Shown here in pieces: positions 61,789 through 64,000 of a stretch of 64,000 bases of DNA. Under the pieces are notes generated by a model. That model ran no database searches. It was not told where the DNA came from and saw only the letters and a list, made by a program, of their open reading frames with translations. Position 1 is the first letter of the stretch. Each line of letters opens with the position of its first letter. The stretch is from the NCBI GenBank assembly GCA_963772335.1, contig CAVYXF010000008.1, positions 558,001-622,000 on the forward strand, written 5' to 3'. Both the position numbers and the translations under genes were made by a program. Source of the DNA: CAVYXF01 sp963772335 (GTDB lineage: Bacteria; Pseudomonadota; Alphaproteobacteria; Rhizobiales; Rhodomicrobiaceae).

Positions 61789-62173
61789 CCAACAGCTGAT
61801 CGATACGCGTAATGAGCGTGTCCGTATTATAGGGCTTGGGAAGGAAGGCGTCGGCTAGCTCTGCGGGCGGCACCGGTGGAAGATCGCCGGACAGCACGAT
61901 GATCTTGAGGCTTGGCCACCCGGTGCGAATACGGCTGGCGAGGGCCAGCCCGTCGAGCGTGCCGGGCATGCGGATATCGGTCAGAACCAGGTCGAGAGCG
62001 ACAGCGCTGTGCAGGATTTTCAGGGCTTCGTCGGCGGAGGCGGCCTGGATCACATGGAATCCGGCGGACATCAGATCGTCCGCAATCGCCAGCCGAATGA
62101 GGACGTCGTCTTCTACCGCAAGAACTGTTTTGGGTTTAGGCAACGGCACCGGATCACCATTCGGCTCTCCCAA
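61781..62173 (-). CDS. Single-domain response regulator
   Basis: A 130-aa receiver: TVLAVEDDVLIRLAIADDLM (acidic Glu21-Asp22-Asp23), phospho-acceptor Asp66 in LVLTDIRMPGTLDG, LSGD in beta-4 and Lys in FLPKPYNTDTL. The start is uncertain: TTG at 62173, or a GTG eight codons later; neither has a strong site. It precedes and overlaps the second receiver. The two differ in sequence throughout, so they are not a recent duplication. Confidence 0.87.
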   Translation of the reverse strand: MGEPNGDPVPLPKPKTVLAVEDDVLIRLAIADDLMSAGFHVIQAASADEALKILHSAVALDLVLTDIRMPGTLDGLALASRIRTGWPSLKIIVLSGDLPPVPPAELADAFLPKPYNTDTLITRIDQLLGV

Positions 62174-62283
62174 AGCTTAAGCCCCTTGATTTTCTTTGTT
62201 GCCGCAATTTGCAGAAGGTTGAAACACTTACACGATGGTTTAGTTCCGCTTCAACAGCACTTTCTTGTGGAGGCCGACCGCAA

Positions 62284-62613
62284 TCAGGCCTCGCCTCTGC
62301 GCATCCTGGCTGCTTTATGCACCCGGTGACGCGGCGCCGAGAGGGCCCCGCTCAGGCGGATCGACGGCCACTCAAGCCGCGACGTGGTTTGCTGCATGCG
62401 CGTGGTTTCCTGAGCGAAGGCGGCGAGCAACTCGTCCATCTTTCGCTCTGAACTCGCCACCAGGGCCTCGACGTGAGATTGGCGCAGCGCCTCCCTCCCC
62501 AGCTCCTACTGCGCGGCGTGCTGCAGTCTGCGCCGCTCGATGGCATTCTCGCGGAAGATCTGGACAGCGCGCGGCATGCCGGCGATCTCGTCCGTTGTAT
62601 GGAGGCGTTTACC
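62284..62613 (-). pseudogene. Relic of a methyl-accepting chemotaxis protein
   Basis: On the minus strand one frame reads TTDEIAGMPRAVQIFRENAI then ERRRLQHAAQ, an in-frame TAG, and REALRQSHVEALVASSERKM, DELLAAFAQETTRMQQTTSR. This matches the end of a HAMP domain and the linker that precedes the signalling domain in alphaproteobacterial chemoreceptors (pattern DEIGxMAxAVxVFRDNAIER). No sensing or signalling domain remains, and it overlaps the recO upstream region. Confidence 0.55.
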
Positions 62614-62673
62614 AACTCTGTTTCCCGGCCAATTCCGCTGGCTCTCCTTGCCGATCCGGCGCACTCTCCTTTG

Positions 62674-63408
62674 ATGGATTGGGCCGAAGACGCCATTGTG
62701 CTCAGCGTGCGTCCCCATGGCGAAACCAGCGCCGTGGCGGAGGTATTTACGCGTGGTCAGGGCCGGCATCTTGGGCTCGTCCGGGGCGGGCAGTCACGCA
62801 GGCTGCGCCCAGCGCTCCAGACCGGCAATCTGCTTGCGGTGCATTGGCGGGCGCGGCTTGCCGATCATCTCGGCTTTTTCATCGTCGAGATGGCGGAGCC
62901 TTTTGCCGCCCGCGCGCTCGACGACCGGCTGGCGCTGGCTGGTATCGGCACACTGACGGAACTTGCCCGCCTTCTCCCTGAGCGCGACCCCCATCCGCAG
63001 CTTTACGATCTCGGTCTGCTGATGTTGCGCCATCTCGGCGAGGCGGACCTGTGGCCGCAATTGCTGGCGCGCTTCGAGTTGCAGCTGCTCGCCGAGCTGG
63101 GCTTCGGCCTCGACCTTGCGGCTTGCGCGGCGACGGGGACCACGGAGAACCTGATCTTTGTCTCGCCGAAATCTGGCCGTGCTGTCTCAGCCGAGGCCGG
63201 CGAACCATACAAGGCGAAGCTCTTGCCGCTGCCGGCGTTTCTCAAAAGCCGTACCTCAGCCGAGGCCTCGCCACATGACGTCCTCGAAGCTCTGATGCTC
63301 ACCGGCTTTTTCCTCGACGCACATGTCCTGAGGCCCCGTAATCTGCGTTTTCCCGAAGGCCGCGGCCAATTGCTTGAAGCTTTGCGTAGAGACGCCCAAG
63401 GGGCTTGA
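62674..63408 (+). CDS. recO: DNA repair protein RecO
   Basis: From the ATG at 62674 the protein has 244 aa and begins MDWAEDAIVLSVRPHGETSA, the standard RecO OB-fold opening. It continues GLVRGGQSRRLRPALQTGNL, then the helical C-domain (RFELQLLAELGFGLDLAACAATG, normally followed by the zinc-binding region, here without extra cysteines) and FLDAHVLRPRNLRFPEGR. RecO helps load RecA at gaps with RecF/RecR. The gene is 31 bp upstream of parC and likely cotranscribed. The usual era neighbour is absent; a chemoreceptor relic lies upstream instead. Confidence 0.92.
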   Translation: MDWAEDAIVLSVRPHGETSAVAEVFTRGQGRHLGLVRGGQSRRLRPALQTGNLLAVHWRARLADHLGFFIVEMAEPFAARALDDRLALAGIGTLTELARLLPERDPHPQLYDLGLLMLRHLGEADLWPQLLARFELQLLAELGFGLDLAACAATGTTENLIFVSPKSGRAVSAEAGEPYKAKLLPLPAFLKSRTSAEASPHDVLEALMLTGFFLDAHVLRPRNLRFPEGRGQLLEALRRDAQGA

Positions 63409-63439
63409 GCCACGCGTAGCAAAGGGTTAACGCTGGCCC

Positions 63440-64000
63440 ATGGCTGACCAAACGATTCTCGAACCGACTCCCATCGAGCCGATTCCGCTGAAAGAGGCGC
63501 TTGAGGCGCGCTATCTCGCCTACGCGCTGTCCACGATCACGCAACGGGCGCTGCCCGATGTGCGCGACGGCCTCAAGCCCGTGCATCGGCGGCTGCTTTA
63601 CGCAATGCTCCAGCTCCGGCTCGACCCGGAGGGCGGCTTCAAGAAATGCGCGCGCGTCGTCGGCGACGTCATCGGTAAATATCATCCGCATGGCGATCAG
63701 GCGGTCTATGACGCCCTCGTCCGCCTCGCCCAGGATTTTGCGGTCCGCTATCCGCTGGTCGATGGCCAGGGCAATTTCGGCAATATCGACGGCGATAACG
63801 CCGCCGCCATGCGATACACCGAGGCCAAGCTCACCGAGATCGCAGCGGCCCTGCTCGACGGGATCGACGAGGACACGGTCGATTTCCGCGAGACCTATGA
63901 CGGCACCGAGACCGAGCCGATCGTCCTTCCCGCTGCCTTCCCGAACCTGCTCGCCAATGGCTCCTCGGGCATCGCGGTGGGCATGGCGACCTCGATCCCG
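63440..64000 (+). CDS. parC: DNA topoisomerase IV subunit A (5' part)
   Basis: The gene runs off the window; 187 codons are present. The ATG at 63440 begins MADQTILEPTPIEPIPLKEA, followed by LEARYLAYALSTITQRALPD and VRDGLKPVHRRLLYAM. KYHPHGDQAVYDALVRLAQD, GNFGNIDGDNAAAMRYTEAK (with the DNA-cleaving Tyr in MRYTE) and AFPNLLANGSSGIAVGMATS follow. HPHGDQ and GNFGNIDG distinguish ParC from GyrA. The quinolone-resistance region is within this part. It partners ParE (52507). Confidence 0.96.
   Translation, partial: MADQTILEPTPIEPIPLKEALEARYLAYALSTITQRALPDVRDGLKPVHRRLLYAMLQLRLDPEGGFKKCARVVGDVIGKYHPHGDQAVYDALVRLAQDFAVRYPLVDGQGNFGNIDGDNAAAMRYTEAKLTEIAAALLDGIDEDTVDFRETYDGTETEPIVLPAAFPNLLANGSSGIAVGMATSIP

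Overview
The window is GC-rich chromosomal DNA from an alphaproteobacterium, most likely of the order Hyphomicrobiales (Rhizobiales). I infer this from the complete N-acetylglutaminylglutamine amide (NAGGN) osmolyte gene trio, the ParE/RecO/ParC sequences, a TAT-exported repetitive protein of the TIGR03808 type, DUF1488 and DUF4167-like proteins, a candidate EcfG-type stress promoter and the 'GCATCGGACCGAAAAGTG' class of intergenic palindromes. Genus cannot be decided from the sequence alone.

Region 1 (1-22 kb) is loosely packed accessory DNA rich in very small stress-type genes: CsbD-like proteins, a GlsB/YeaQ membrane protein, a cold-shock protein, an orphan GroEL without GroES, a transglutaminase, DUF1488, a HisKA_2 sensor kinase, a receiver-like protein that has lost its phosphoacceptor, a secreted seven-repeat Cys protein and cyclopropane-fatty-acid synthase. 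Many items occur two to four times, usually as one intact and one decayed copy. Relics in 0.3-6.9 kb match genes in 10.4-18.3 kb, so the two stretches look like diverged copies of one neighbourhood. A family of about 58-75 aa proteins sharing the core 'WENEGGA' has three intact members and one relic here.

Region 2 (22-31.5 kb) holds a PhoU-like/Pit phosphate transport pair, a secreted Kelch protein, an SGNH-esterase autotransporter, an IS481-family insertion next to the initiator tRNA-fMet gene, and the second copy of a class C group II intron. The copy at 25.7 kb has an intact maturase; the copy at 4.6 kb has a maturase broken by two single-base deletions. Both sit just after the same small hairpin.

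Region 3 (31.6-52.3 kb) is denser. A cell-envelope glycolipid group (LAB_N protein, GT2, GT39, PAP2 phosphatase) is split by two long palindromes. It is followed by a lipoprotein, ileS, a LysE exporter, the NAGGN operon, an animal-type heme peroxidase whose 3' end runs into a 183-bp tandem repeat, a LemA/TPM/TPM operon and a TAT-exported repetitive protein.

Region 4 (52.3-64 kb) has parE, a Vsr/C5-methylase/Eco29kI-like restriction cassette in which methylase and nuclease are each frameshifted, two small secreted proteins, a C45 autoproteolytic acyltransferase, two overlapping stand-alone receivers, a chemoreceptor relic, recO and the start of parC.

Four otherwise conserved genes (GT2, peroxidase, methylase, nuclease) each differ from an open frame by one extra base. 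This is either real decay or base-level error in the assembly, and it limits confidence in every pseudogene call below.
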